Shown piece after piece: positions 42,286 through 51,061 of a DNA stretch of 64,000 bases. Under the pieces are notes generated by a model, which was not told the origin of the DNA, did not search any database, and saw only the letters and a program-made list of their open reading frames with translations. The position numbers and the translations under genes were made by a program. The DNA lies in contig CALGYB010000039.1 in assembly GCA_937935075.1 (NCBI GenBank), positions 1-64,000 on the forward strand, written 5' to 3'. The stretch comes from an uncultured Roseiflexus sp. GTDB lineage: Bacteria; Chloroflexota; Chloroflexia; Chloroflexales; Roseiflexaceae. Every line of letters begins with the position of its first letter. Within the stretch, counting starts at the first letter, position 1.

Positions 42286-43359
42286 ATGTCGCTCTTTCTT
42301 CGTGCGCTGCTGTTAGCAGTGATCATCTACGAGTTCCTGGCTGACATTCGCAGATGGCGCGGGCTGAGCTGGGGGCATCCGGCGTTGCGTCCGTTGCTGG
42401 CGCTGGCGGCGCTGGCGCTGCATCCGCGCCATGCCACGTGGCGGCAACGGGCGCCTGCGCTGGCGCTGGCGGCGTTTCCGGCGCTGATGCTTCAGGCGGC
42501 AGCGGCAGGTATGCGGCGGCGCTCGCTCGACTCGCGCGCGACGCTGAAACCCGGGTTGTACGATGATTGCACCGTGGCGCGCGTTGACATTCCGATGCCG
42601 GAAGCCTCTATGCCCGCGTTGTATGTCGTGCCGCGCGCAGGCGCACAGGCGGCGGCAGCAGTATTGCACGGCTCCGGGTGTGACAAAACCTATTTCGCGT
42701 GGCGCCTGACCAATGCGTTGTTGCGGCAGAGAATGGCTGTGCTGCTGGTCGATCTCGACGGTCACGGCGAGAACCCGCGGGTGCAACGCTATCCACAGAT
42801 GCTCGAGTGTGCCACCGAGGCGGTACGCTGGTTGCGTGCCCGCCATGCGCGGGTTGGGATACTGGGCATCAGCCTGGGCGGATGCCTGGCAGCGCGTGCG
42901 GTAGCGGACGGTTTGGAGGTCGATGCGCTGGCGATTATGGAAGCCCCGCCGGTGTTGCGCTTCGATAACCATGACCGGTGGAACGAGGTGCGCACGCTTT
43001 TTCAGCCATACGTGATCGATCTCCTCCGCGAGGCGTCGATCATGCACCTGGGGAGCGCCGTCTATCGTCTGGTGCGCGCACAGCGCACGCCAAGCATTCG
43101 CGCGGCGATCAGCACCTGGGACCTGATCGCTGCATGTGATCTGTGTGGCAGCCTGTCGCGTATCGAGACGCCGCTGCTCCTGGTGTACGGCGAACGCGAT
43201 GCGATCGTCAAGCGGGTGCAGGCGGAGGATGTATGGCGTGCTGCGCCATCCGGCGCCACCATGCTGCTCGTGCCGGATGCGGGTCACCTGACGCTTATTT
43301 TGCATCCGGAAGCGCTCCGGCGCATGGCGGCGTGGATGGCGGGGCGTTTGAACGCCTGA
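42286..43359 (+). CDS. Alpha/beta hydrolase
   Basis: A 357-aa protein with an N-terminal hydrophobic segment (about 3-20) and further apolar helices to about 75, then an alpha/beta hydrolase core. The nucleophile elbow is GISLGG, the acid is in VYGERDAIV and the histidine in PDAGHLTLI. HGSGCDKTY is the oxyanion region. GAGGGG precedes the ATG at 42286. Substrate is unknown. It diverges from fabI with 75 bp between them. Confidence 0.82.
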   Translation: MSLFLRALLLAVIIYEFLADIRRWRGLSWGHPALRPLLALAALALHPRHATWRQRAPALALAAFPALMLQAAAAGMRRRSLDSRATLKPGLYDDCTVARVDIPMPEASMPALYVVPRAGAQAAAAVLHGSGCDKTYFAWRLTNALLRQRMAVLLVDLDGHGENPRVQRYPQMLECATEAVRWLRARHARVGILGISLGGCLAARAVADGLEVDALAIMEAPPVLRFDNHDRWNEVRTLFQPYVIDLLREASIMHLGSAVYRLVRAQRTPSIRAAISTWDLIAACDLCGSLSRIETPLLLVYGERDAIVKRVQAEDVWRAAPSGATMLLVPDAGHLTLILHPEALRRMAAWMAGRLNA

Positions 43360-43364
43360 ATGCC

Positions 43365-43976
43365 CTATGCTGGCGTTGACGCCGGAAGTTTCTTCGATTC
43401 AAGGATGGCGTCGATAAAGCCGTATTCGCGCGCCTCTTGCGCAGTCATAAAGCGGTCGCGGCTGAAATCACGGGCGATTTCTTCGACTGTCCTTCCGGTA
43501 TCTCTGGCAAGCAGGCTGTTGCCGAGTTCCTGAATGCGCAACAGTTCTTTGACGATACGCTCCATATCGGGCGCATACCCTTCGGCGCCGCCGCCGGCCG
43601 GATGGAAGTGGATTGTGGCGTTCGGGAGGGCGTAGCGTTTGCCGCGTGCGCCGCCGGCAAGCAGAATGGTGGCCATGCTGCCAGCGCGCCCAAGGCAGAC
43701 GGTGCATACATCGGGCGAGATCAGTTTCATCGTATCATAAATGGCAAGCCCGTCGCGCACACTGCCGCCGGGACTGTTGATATAAAACCAGATGTCGCGG
43801 TCGGGATCGGTATGTTGCAGATATAACAGTTGCGCAACGATCAATGAAGCGACTTCGTCGTCGATAGGGGTGCCAAGCAGGATGATGCGTTCCTGCAGGA
43901 GGCGCGAGAAAAGATCCCATGAGCGTTCACCACGCGGGGTGCGCTCAACAATCGTTGGAACCGGTACGTATGGCAC
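43365..43976 (-). CDS. clpP: ATP-dependent Clp protease proteolytic subunit
   Basis: A 203-aa serine protease subunit. I place the start at the GTG at 43976: GGGAG lies eight bases upstream and the length becomes that of ClpP. The frame open further upstream runs into the promoter and a repeat-like region. Catalytic residues are S100 (GRAGSMAT), H123 (ATIHFHP, where most ClpP have IHQP) and D170 (EEIARDFSRDRF). It forms a barrel fed by ClpX or ClpA/C; no such ATPase lies here. The changed histidine loop may mark a second, divergent ClpP. Confidence 0.9.
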   Translation of the reverse strand: MPYVPVPTIVERTPRGERSWDLFSRLLQERIILLGTPIDDEVASLIVAQLLYLQHTDPDRDIWFYINSPGGSVRDGLAIYDTMKLISPDVCTVCLGRAGSMATILLAGGARGKRYALPNATIHFHPAGGGAEGYAPDMERIVKELLRIQELGNSLLARDTGRTVEEIARDFSRDRFMTAQEAREYGFIDAILESKKLPASTPA

Positions 43977-44222
43977 GGTTATCTCCCAGACAATGGTATT
44001 CGTTCTGAGTGAAGTATACCATGAAGCGGGGAGGAGAACCGAGAACCAATCCTTGCTGGTCGCCCTGCTTAGCCAGAAACCAGGAACCAACCTGCAACGA
44101 ACGTGTGGAACAACTCTGTGCCCTCTGTGTCTCTGTGGTTATTGCTCCAGACGCAGGGAAGGCGCAGACGTTCAGTTCACGAGAATGCCCGGTATGGCGT
44201 TCGGATGAAGAGGAGACGAACC

Positions 44223-44510
44223 ATGACCGACGAAGAGCCACGACCCGCGTGTCGGGTTGGCGTAACGACGGACGATCTGGCGCGCGAGGCGGATCGTGCG
44301 GTGCTCTACGGCGCCATTCTGACGGCGCAACGACCGGGAGTGAAGATCAAGCCGCATCTGGCAGACGCTGTGAGCGCACTGCTGCCCGCAGTACGCGCGT
44401 ATCTCGATGGCGAGGAAAACGATCTGTCGGCGTATGCACTGGAATATGCGCGTGCGTGCGGTGCAGAAGCATTTTTGCAGTCGAAACGTAAGCCTTCGAC
44501 GTTGCTCTGA
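44223..44510 (+). CDS. Hypothetical protein
   Basis: A 95-aa acidic, mostly helical protein (MTDEEPRPACRVGV onward). GAGGAGA lies before the ATG at 44223. I do not recognise the family. It is convergent with the Sak4-like ATPase gene, with 58 bp between the stops. Codon use resembles its neighbours and the RBS is good, so I think it is a real gene. Confidence 0.6.
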   Translation: MTDEEPRPACRVGVTTDDLAREADRAVLYGAILTAQRPGVKIKPHLADAVSALLPAVRAYLDGEENDLSAYALEYARACGAEAFLQSKRKPSTLL

Positions 44511-44568
44511 TACGCCCGGCTACGCCCAACCCGGATGCTGGTCAACTGGTGCAGCCGCCATTTCTGTG

Positions 44569-45567
44569 TTACGCCGACATAACCGATACCCCTTCGGCGC
44601 GGGCGCGGTCGCGCACTGCTTCGGCGACGGCGATCCAGCCTTCGACCGTCGTTGGGCGCGGGGCGCGGCTCTGCAAATAGCGCTGCACATCGGACCACGC
44701 CGTACCGCCGATGACACCGGCATAGCGGGCGTAGAACCGCTGTTCCGCCTCGGCGGCATCGCGCGGCGGCGCTGCAGGCGCAGATGTTGTGACCGGTTCG
44801 GGTGCAGCGGGCGGCGTTGCTTCCGTTGGTTCCTCTGATGCGGCTATGATGGCTGCCGTTTTGCGTCGTGGCTTTGCATCGTTTTCAGGCGCCTGTTCGG
44901 GGTAGAGAGCCGCCAGCGATGCAGGGTAGCGTTTGCCCAATTTCAGATGCGCCGGGCGCGGCGGCTTGATGATTGGCATGACGAACCGCTCATCGCCGTC
45001 GCGCTCGACAAGCAGAATAGCGTCTGCTTCATACGCAATCTGATCGTCCGCCAGCACACGCAATCCCTCATCGTGCAGCCCGCCATCGTCGAGCGCGCGG
45101 TATTTACGCGCCAGATGCCCGATGATGATGACGTGGAACCCGGCATGCTTCAGCTCGGTCAGCCCGGTGTAAACCGCCTGCATGTTGCGATTGACCGAAG
45201 CGTGCTCATCATACGCGATCCCCGTCTTCCGATCGGTCTCGGCGCCGGCGCGCCGTTGCGCATAGGCGCGCATCGCCTGAAAGACTTTGGAGATCGAGTC
45301 GAGAATCACGGTATCGCCAGGTTTGCCCTGCGTGCGGATCTCGTCCATCGCCGCAGTGAGCGCCCGCAGCGACAGTGATTGCAGGACCTGGACGCGCCGG
45401 TGAATGCCGGGTTTGCCGGCAAGGTTCTGCGCTGCGCCTTCGGTGTCGAGCACCCATAACGTTCCAGTGCGGCGAGCGGCAGCGGCAAGATGTGACTTGC
45501 CCGCTCCCGCCTGACCGGTCAGGATATACAGGCTGCCGGTATGCAACTCGTCGAGACGCTGAAACAT
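44569..45567 (-). CDS. Sak4-like / AAA_24 P-loop ATPase (RecA-like)
   Basis: A 332-aa protein. AAGGAGGA lies before the ATG at 45567; the much longer open frame upstream covers the next gene in another frame. Walker A is GQAGAGKSH (about 16-24), a WVLDTEG strand follows, and Walker B is DTVILDSIS. HVIIIGHLARKY fits the sensor region. This pattern suits phage-type nucleotide-binding proteins (AAA_24) such as the single-strand annealing protein Sak4, a shortened RecA homologue. A Pro/Ala-rich linker and a C-terminal helical part (about 260-332) are extra. No phage genes are nearby. KaiC/RadA-type ATPases are alternatives. Confidence 0.65.
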   Translation of the reverse strand: MFQRLDELHTGSLYILTGQAGAGKSHLAAAARRTGTLWVLDTEGAAQNLAGKPGIHRRVQVLQSLSLRALTAAMDEIRTQGKPGDTVILDSISKVFQAMRAYAQRRAGAETDRKTGIAYDEHASVNRNMQAVYTGLTELKHAGFHVIIIGHLARKYRALDDGGLHDEGLRVLADDQIAYEADAILLVERDGDERFVMPIIKPPRPAHLKLGKRYPASLAALYPEQAPENDAKPRRKTAAIIAASEEPTEATPPAAPEPVTTSAPAAPPRDAAEAEQRFYARYAGVIGGTAWSDVQRYLQSRAPRPTTVEGWIAVAEAVRDRARAEGVSVMSA

Positions 45568-45674
45568 GCCATTCCTCCTTGTTTGGAACCCGTGTGAGTA
45601 GTATAGCACAAGTGTTCTATTCTGTAAAGAGGAAGGCTTTACTCTTTCACCTGAAGGCAGGCTGCGGGGCAGGT

Positions 45675-46655
45675 TCACCAGCCCAGCACCAGGGCGAATA
45701 TCAGCGGCGCAACGATGGCGGCGTCCGATTCGATGATGAATTTTGGCGTATCCACTGCGAGTTTGCCCCAGGTGATCTTTTCGTTCGGCACCGCGCCCGA
45801 ATACGATCCATAACTGGTCGTTGAGTCGCTGATCTGGCAGAAGTATCCCCAGACCGGCACATTCGTGCGGTGGAGGTCCTGGTGCAGCATGGGTACGACA
45901 CAGATCGGAAAATCGCCTGCAATCCCGCCGCCGATCTGGAAAAATCCAATCGAGTGCCTGGCAGACGTCCTGGTATACCAGTCTGCCAGGTCGATCATAT
46001 ATTCGATCCCGCTGCGCACCGTATGAACATTCGTGATGTCGCCGGCAATACAGTGTGCGGCATAGATGTTGCCGGTCGTCGAGTCTTCCCATCCCGGCAC
46101 ATAGATCGGCAGGTCTCGTTCCATTGCCGCATACACCCACGAGTCGCGCGGGTCGATCTGATAGTACTGTTCCAGCGCGCCTGAGCGCAGGATGCGGTAG
46201 AGAAACTGATGGGGGAAACAAGCCTCACCAGTTTGATCGGCGCGTTTCCATTCTTCGATCAGCGCCTTTTCAAGGCGGCGTATGGCTTCCTCTTCGGGAA
46301 TGCAGGTGTCGGTCACGCGGTTCATGTGCCGCTCCAACAACTCCTGCTCCTGCTGCGGCGTGAGATCGCGATAGTGTGGCAGACGCTCATAGAAATTGTG
46401 GGCGATCAGGTTGAAGATGTCTTCTTCAAGATTGGCGCCGGTGCACGAAATCGCATGCACCTTGTCCTGCCGGATCATTTCCGCCAGTGACAGCCCGAGT
46501 TCTGCGGTGCTCATCGCGCCGGCAAGCGTGATCATCATCTTGCCGCCTTTATCGAGATGCCTGCGGTAGGCCTCGGCGGCATCTACAAGCGTTGCAGCAT
46601 TGAAGTGGCGGAAATGATGCCGTAAAAACTGGCTGACAGGTCCACTGGTTTGCAT
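45675..46655 (-). CDS. Deoxyhypusine synthase-like protein
   Basis: A 326-aa NAD/spermidine-type enzyme. The C-terminal NEKITWGKLAVDTPKFIIES matches the eukaryotic DHS segment around its catalytic lysine (SWGK); here that is K298. SCTGANLEEDIFNLIAHN and GGGIAGDFPICVVPML are further family stretches. In eukaryotes and archaea DHS transfers aminobutyl from spermidine to eIF5A/aIF5A. Bacteria have no such target, and relatives include homospermidine synthase, so the substrate here is open. GGAGG precedes the ATG at 46655. Length is normal and no residue loss is evident. Confidence 0.85.
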   Translation of the reverse strand: MQTSGPVSQFLRHHFRHFNAATLVDAAEAYRRHLDKGGKMMITLAGAMSTAELGLSLAEMIRQDKVHAISCTGANLEEDIFNLIAHNFYERLPHYRDLTPQQEQELLERHMNRVTDTCIPEEEAIRRLEKALIEEWKRADQTGEACFPHQFLYRILRSGALEQYYQIDPRDSWVYAAMERDLPIYVPGWEDSTTGNIYAAHCIAGDITNVHTVRSGIEYMIDLADWYTRTSARHSIGFFQIGGGIAGDFPICVVPMLHQDLHRTNVPVWGYFCQISDSTTSYGSYSGAVPNEKITWGKLAVDTPKFIIESDAAIVAPLIFALVLGW

Positions 46656-46741
46656 TGGAACCTCCTTCTCTGTCCACAAAGGACACGAACTAGCACGAAG
46701 GCAACTGTCCACGCCCTTCCTGGGAGCGGCAGGCGTTATGC

Positions 46742-46853
46742 GCAGCGCCCTGGGGCGGCGGAACGCCGTGCGTTGGCGTTTGCCAAGGTCCTTTCCGCCG
46801 CCGCTTCTTCCTTTCGGGGGTTGCCCCCGCCCCCGCTTTGGGCGACCGGCGGC
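46742..46853 (-). repeat. Dispersed GC-rich repeat, copy 2
   Basis: Reverse complement of 11633-11738 with substitutions. It lies in the gap between the convergent-side end of the ABC exporter and the DHS-like start. The preceding bases (46676-46703) resemble the CACAAAGGACACGAA theme of the 121-bp palindromic element. Confidence 0.65.
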
Positions 46854-46891
46854 ATCGCCTGTCCTGACCGTGAACGGTTGCGTACGAATCC

Positions 46892-48688
46892 CTACCCCAC
46901 CATCACTCCCTCACGAAACTGCAAGGCGTAGAGGCGCGCATACAATCCCTGGTTCGCCAGGAGTTCCTCGTGGGTTCCCTGCTCGACGATGCGCCCGTGG
47001 TTGAGCACGATAATTCGGTGGGCAATTGACACGGTGCTGAGGCGATGGGCAATAATGACCGACGTGCGACCGCGCATGAGGCGCTCGAACGCTTCCTGCA
47101 CCAGCGCCTCCGATTCGCTGTCGAGCGAACTCGTGGCTTCGTCGAGGAGCAGGATGCGCGGGTTCTTCAGCATCACGCGCGCAATCGCAATGCGCTGGCG
47201 CTGACCGCCGCTCAGTTTGATGCCGCGCTCGCCGACCAGTGTGTCGTACCCGCGTGGCGTCGCCATGATGAAGTCGTGCGCGTTGGCGGCTTTTGCTGCG
47301 GCAACGATCTCCTCGTCGCTGGCGTCCAGTTTTCCGTACACAATATTCTCACGGATCGTTCCGCCGAAGAGCATCGTTTCCTGCGGCACCAGACCGATCT
47401 GTTCCCGCAGGCTGCGTTGGGTGACGCTGCGCAGGTCGTATCCATCGATCAGGACGCGCCCGGATGTCGGGTCGTAGAAACGCGGGATCAGGTTGAACAG
47501 CGTACTCTTGCCGGCGCCGCTCGGTCCCACCAGCGCCACGATCTCGCCCGGTTGCACGGTGAGCGCGATGTCGTGCAACACGCCCTGCCCCGTTTCGTAC
47601 TCGAATGACACATTGTCGAATGTGATCTCGCCGCGCACCGGGGGCAGATCACGCGCATCCGGCGCATCGCCGATGGCCGGCTGCGTGTCGAGGATCTCGA
47701 ATACGCGCCGCACAGCGCCAACCGCTTCGCGGAACTGGCCGTATAACCCGGAGAGTTGCGCCAGGCTGGCGCCGATGGTGATCGCATAGATCAGAAAACC
47801 GCTGATCGTCGCAAACGACATGCGCCCTGCCAGCACCTCGCTGCCGCTGAACCAGAGGATGGCCGCGATGCCGCTGAATCCGAGAAACGCCATCAGGCCG
47901 CCAAACCCGGATCGGAGCAGCGCCAGGCGCAACGCCGCCTTCAGGGTGCGCTGCATGGCGCGCTCGTACCGTTCGATCTCATACGACTCGCGGACAAAAC
48001 TCTTGACTACCCGCACCCCCTGCAATCCCTCCTCGACCGCCACCGTTGCATCTGCCAGTTCGTCCTGAACGCGGGTGCTGAAACGCTGCAACCAGCGCCC
48101 AAAGATAGCGGCAACGGCAACAACGCTGATCGCCAGCGCCAGCACGAACCCCACCAGTCGCGGGTTGAGCAGGAACACAATGATGATCGCACCGATCAGC
48201 GCGACGATGCTTGACAGAAATTGGGTGACATTGTTCGTCAGAATAGCGCGCACCTGCGTCACATCGCTGGAGATGCGCGACACAAGTTCACCGACGCGTC
48301 GGTTGGCGAAGAAACTCAACGACAGCGCGTGCAAATGACGATACAACTGGACGCGCATATCGAGAACGATCCGCTCACCGACGATGTTGAGGATGTATCC
48401 CTGGAGGAATGTCAGAAATGCCTGGAGGAAGAAGAGCGCAATCAGCGCAAGCGTCAGATTCGTCAGCACCGTTTGATCGCCCTGCTGGAGCACCGCTTCC
48501 AGGAGTTGGACAATGACGAGCGGGAATCCGAGGTTGATGGCGCTTGCGCCTGCCAGCGCCAGCAGCGCGCCTGCCATGTGCCGCTGATACGGGTTCAGGT
48601 AGGTTAGCAAGCGGCGCCAGTCAACGGCGCGAACGGGAAGCGTTTCAGCAGCATTGAGCGCATTATGCGAACGCCGATTGATCATCAT
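46892..48688 (-). CDS. ABC transporter, fused membrane and ATPase domains (MsbA-like)
   Basis: A 598-aa half-transporter that should act as a homodimer or paired heterodimer. Six helices span about 38-325. The ATPase domain carries Walker A GPSGAGKST, a Q-loop LVPQETMLFGG, the signature LSGGQRQR, Walker B LLLDEATSSLDSES and the switch histidine in IIAHRLSTV. The family exports lipids, drugs or peptides; the substrate is not readable from sequence. TATACT on the minus strand (48732-48737) is a possible -10. Confidence 0.92.
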   Translation of the reverse strand: MMINRRSHNALNAAETLPVRAVDWRRLLTYLNPYQRHMAGALLALAGASAINLGFPLVIVQLLEAVLQQGDQTVLTNLTLALIALFFLQAFLTFLQGYILNIVGERIVLDMRVQLYRHLHALSLSFFANRRVGELVSRISSDVTQVRAILTNNVTQFLSSIVALIGAIIIVFLLNPRLVGFVLALAISVVAVAAIFGRWLQRFSTRVQDELADATVAVEEGLQGVRVVKSFVRESYEIERYERAMQRTLKAALRLALLRSGFGGLMAFLGFSGIAAILWFSGSEVLAGRMSFATISGFLIYAITIGASLAQLSGLYGQFREAVGAVRRVFEILDTQPAIGDAPDARDLPPVRGEITFDNVSFEYETGQGVLHDIALTVQPGEIVALVGPSGAGKSTLFNLIPRFYDPTSGRVLIDGYDLRSVTQRSLREQIGLVPQETMLFGGTIRENIVYGKLDASDEEIVAAAKAANAHDFIMATPRGYDTLVGERGIKLSGGQRQRIAIARVMLKNPRILLLDEATSSLDSESEALVQEAFERLMRGRTSVIIAHRLSTVSIAHRIIVLNHGRIVEQGTHEELLANQGLYARLYALQFREGVMVG

Positions 48689-48838
48689 ACGTCAGATGCC
48701 TGTCTATGAGCGACTGCCGGGTAGAGGCTTCAGTATAGCACAGGCGTCGGGGAACGACTTTTGAGATTCGCTACGAGTTACTGCGCTGGCTATACTGTGG
48801 ATATTTCCGGCAGCGAAAGAGAAGCCAGAAGGAACGCC

Positions 48839-49534
48839 ATGAACTCGATAGATACGATTGTTGCCCATGCTATCGCGGAGATCGAGGCGTGTCATGCTGC
48901 GCGCGAGCGAGCATTGACCCTGGCGCGCGCGCTGACGCGCCAGTGCGCCAACACCATTCGTGCGGCGCATCGTCGTGAGTTTGCCGAGGCTGCCGTATTG
49001 TTGGCGGAAGCGGGCGCGTCAGCGCGCGCGTTGCGCGAGAGCCTTGCCGATCATCCCGATCTGTTGTACGCTGGCTACTCACAAGACGCGCTCAAGGAGT
49101 ACGCCGAGGCTGCGCTGGTGTATGCGTTTCTCCACGGCGACCCGCCGCCGGATGCGGCGGCGCTGGGAGTTGATGCAGCGGCATATCTTAACGGACTGGC
49201 TGAGGCGGCGTCGGAATTGCGCCGCGCCATTCTCGACAGCCTGCGCACAGGCGCAACCGCCCGCAGCGCCGAACTGCTGGCAGTGATGGAAGATGTCTAC
49301 AGTCTTCTGATGACGGTGGACTACCCCGAAGCCGTCACCGGCGGCCTGCGGCGCACGACCGACGCGCTGCGCGCCGTGCTCGAACGGACCCGCGGCGATG
49401 TCACTGCTGCGATCCGCCAGGATCAACTGATGATGGCGCTGGAAGCCTTCGAGCGTCGTCTTGATCGGCATACCGCCGTCGATCCAGACTCGGTCAACGA
49501 TGCACTCTCTCCAGGCTCATCCGGCGCGCTGTAA
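48839..49534 (+). CDS. Translin family protein
   Basis: A 231-aa all-helical protein. The order REFAEAAVLLAEA, then SQDALKEYAEAALVYAFLHG, then AAYLNGLAEAASELRRAILD and VMEDVYSLLMTVDYPEAVTGGLRRTTD follows the translin fold. Eukaryotic translin and TRAX form an octameric nucleic-acid-binding complex with RNase activity (C3PO); prokaryotic members may have RNase activity. The TRAX-type acidic catalytic set cannot be confirmed by eye. AAGGA lies before the ATG at 48839. adk follows 38 bp later, probably in one transcript. Confidence 0.8.
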   Translation: MNSIDTIVAHAIAEIEACHAARERALTLARALTRQCANTIRAAHRREFAEAAVLLAEAGASARALRESLADHPDLLYAGYSQDALKEYAEAALVYAFLHGDPPPDAAALGVDAAAYLNGLAEAASELRRAILDSLRTGATARSAELLAVMEDVYSLLMTVDYPEAVTGGLRRTTDALRAVLERTRGDVTAAIRQDQLMMALEAFERRLDRHTAVDPDSVNDALSPGSSGAL

Positions 49535-49572
49535 ACATTCTTTGGGAGTGAGAATCTGGAAGCGAGAAGCGC

Positions 49573-50238
49573 ATGAATGCCGTGCTCAACATTGTCCTGC
49601 TGGGTCCGCCTGGCGCTGGCAAGAGTACCATTGCCGAAGAACTCGTCCATCAGTTGCCGCTGGTTCCGATCTCGACCGGAGCGCTGCTGCGCGCCGAGAT
49701 CAAAGGCCGCACATCCATCGGACGTGAGGTGGCGCCGCTGCTCGAACGCGGCGACCTGGCGCCCGATGCGCTGATGGATCGGGTGCTGCGCGCCCGCCTG
49801 GAAACGCTCGATCCAGACCAGGGCATCCTGCTCGATGGTTACCCGCGCACCATGCGCCAGGCGCTGGGCCTTGCCGCGATGCTCGCCGACTGTGATCGTG
49901 TCCTGCGCATGGTCATTGCCATCGATGTCGCCGATGATGAGGTGGTGCGCCGTCTGAGCGGACGGCGCATCTGCGAAGGGGCTGGCGAGCCGTTCCCGGT
50001 GCATATCGACGATCTGGCGAGCATCATGCGCTGTCGGGAGCGCGGCGGACGGCTGGTGCAGCGCGACGACGACCGTCCTGATGTGGTGCGGCAGCGCCTG
50101 GCGGCGTACCACCAGCAGACTGCGCCGTTGATTGCCTACTATGACGATCAGGGGATTCTGCGTCGCATCGACGGCTCTGGCACGCCTGCCGAGGTTGCGC
50201 GTCGAACGCTGGCGGTGATCAGGGGTTGCGAGAACTGA
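49573..50238 (+). CDS. adk: Adenylate kinase
   Basis: A 221-aa nucleoside monophosphate kinase (AMP + ATP to 2 ADP). The P-loop is LLGPPGAGKST (9-19), the AMP site includes ISTGALLRAEIKG, and LLDGYPRTMRQA is the family signature. The LID region (RRICEGAGEPFPVHIDD ... MRCRERGG) is unusual: only two cysteines are seen in place of the four-cysteine zinc LID. So it may be a second, divergent Adk copy. GAAGCGAGAAGCGC before the ATG is a weak RBS. The last 4 bp overlap a repeat element. Confidence 0.85.
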   Translation: MNAVLNIVLLGPPGAGKSTIAEELVHQLPLVPISTGALLRAEIKGRTSIGREVAPLLERGDLAPDALMDRVLRARLETLDPDQGILLDGYPRTMRQALGLAAMLADCDRVLRMVIAIDVADDEVVRRLSGRRICEGAGEPFPVHIDDLASIMRCRERGGRLVQRDDDRPDVVRQRLAAYHQQTAPLIAYYDDQGILRRIDGSGTPAEVARRTLAVIRGCEN

Positions 50239-50439
50239 TACTAATGTGCGATCATTCGTACAATACTGCCGGGGCGCTGCGGGCTAAAGCCCTCGCTGAG
50301 GCAAGTAAAAGCCCCGCCGGGGCTGCTGATGCCAATGCGCAGTCATGCGTCCACAACCGCCAGCGCGCGTTGTGGATCAGTATGCCTTGCGAACCGGGCG
50401 CTCGAACATCTTGTCTGACTGACCGCAAGGTAGTATGAG
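50235..50439 (-). mobile_element. MITE-like dispersed element, copy B
   Basis: Inverted relative to 14681-14915. The ends are imperfect inverted repeats: CTGATACTAATGTGCGATCA on the left and, on the other strand, CTCATACTACCTTGCGGTCA on the right. Inside it carries the GGGCTAAAGCCCTCGC and AGCCCCGCCGGGGCT palindromes. It starts inside the adk stop region. No coding capacity is present. Confidence 0.7.
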
Positions 50440-50573
50440 AACAAAGAACCGAGGGGCAGGCGTCGGGCGCCGGGCGAGGAGAGACGTTCTACCAACTGAT
50501 GCTTGCCGCAGCGCCGCGATCAGTGCCTCAAGGAAACCCCTGGCGCGCCGTTGCGTTGGGAGTTTGGGATGCT
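50239..50573. other. Intergenic region after adk
   Basis: It is mostly the MITE-like element. Downstream, GCAGCGCCGCGATCAGTGCCTCA (about 50508-50530) partly repeats the 3' end of the following TPR remnant (GCAGCGCCGCGATTAGTTGG, about 50579). No gene is supported. Confidence 0.5.
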
Positions 50574-50830
50574 TCACCGCAGCGCCGCGATTAGTTGGTT
50601 CAGCTGTTTTTGCAACTGCGGATCGGTTGTTATGGCACGGGCGCGCTCGAAATCGGCGCGCGCTCCTTTCCGGTCGCCCTGCTGGTAGCGGACGAGACCC
50701 CGGTTGATATACGTGATTACATTTGGGTCCAGCGCCAGCGCCTTGTCGAAGTCGGCGATCGCTCCCGCCAGGTCGCCCCGATAATGGTGGGCGAAGCCCC
50801 GGCGGATGCCGGCGCGCTCAGCAACCGCCG
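50574..50830 (-). pseudogene. TPR protein remnant
   Basis: The minus-strand frame encodes about 85 residues with two tetratricopeptide units (RGFAHHYRGDLAGAIADFDKALALDPN and INRGLVRYQQGDRKGARADFERA), ending LNQLIAALR and a stop. No ATG or convincing RBS is found at its N-terminal side. Upstream the frame becomes Arg/Pro-rich sequence without domain character. I read it as the 3' end of a larger TPR gene cut off by rearrangement, although a short non-ATG-started protein cannot be excluded. Confidence 0.5.
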
Positions 50831-51061
50831 TATTGCTGCGGGTTGGACCCGCAGCCGAGGAGTGCGCGCCTCCTTTCCCAGCACGCGCCAGCCTGGCGCA
50901 ATTGCGCCGACGGGGCGACCGGACCGCCACGCCGGAAGAGGGGAGCGAGGTCGCCGGGGGGGCGCGCACCGTTCGGCGCACGCGCGCGACGCCGCAGGGC
51001 GCCAATGGATGTGCTACAATACGAACGTCTGTTGCACGCTCTTCGTCAGGAGGTCTCACCG

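Noticed and set aside
44569-45567. A prophage around the Sak4-like gene
   Set aside because: No integrase, terminase, capsid or attachment-site repeats are present; neighbours are clpP, a DHS-like gene and an ABC exporter.
45568-46221. N-terminal extension of the Sak4-like frame by 218 codons
   Set aside because: The extension is antiframe sequence of the DHS-like gene; an RBS and the Walker A spacing support the start at 45567.
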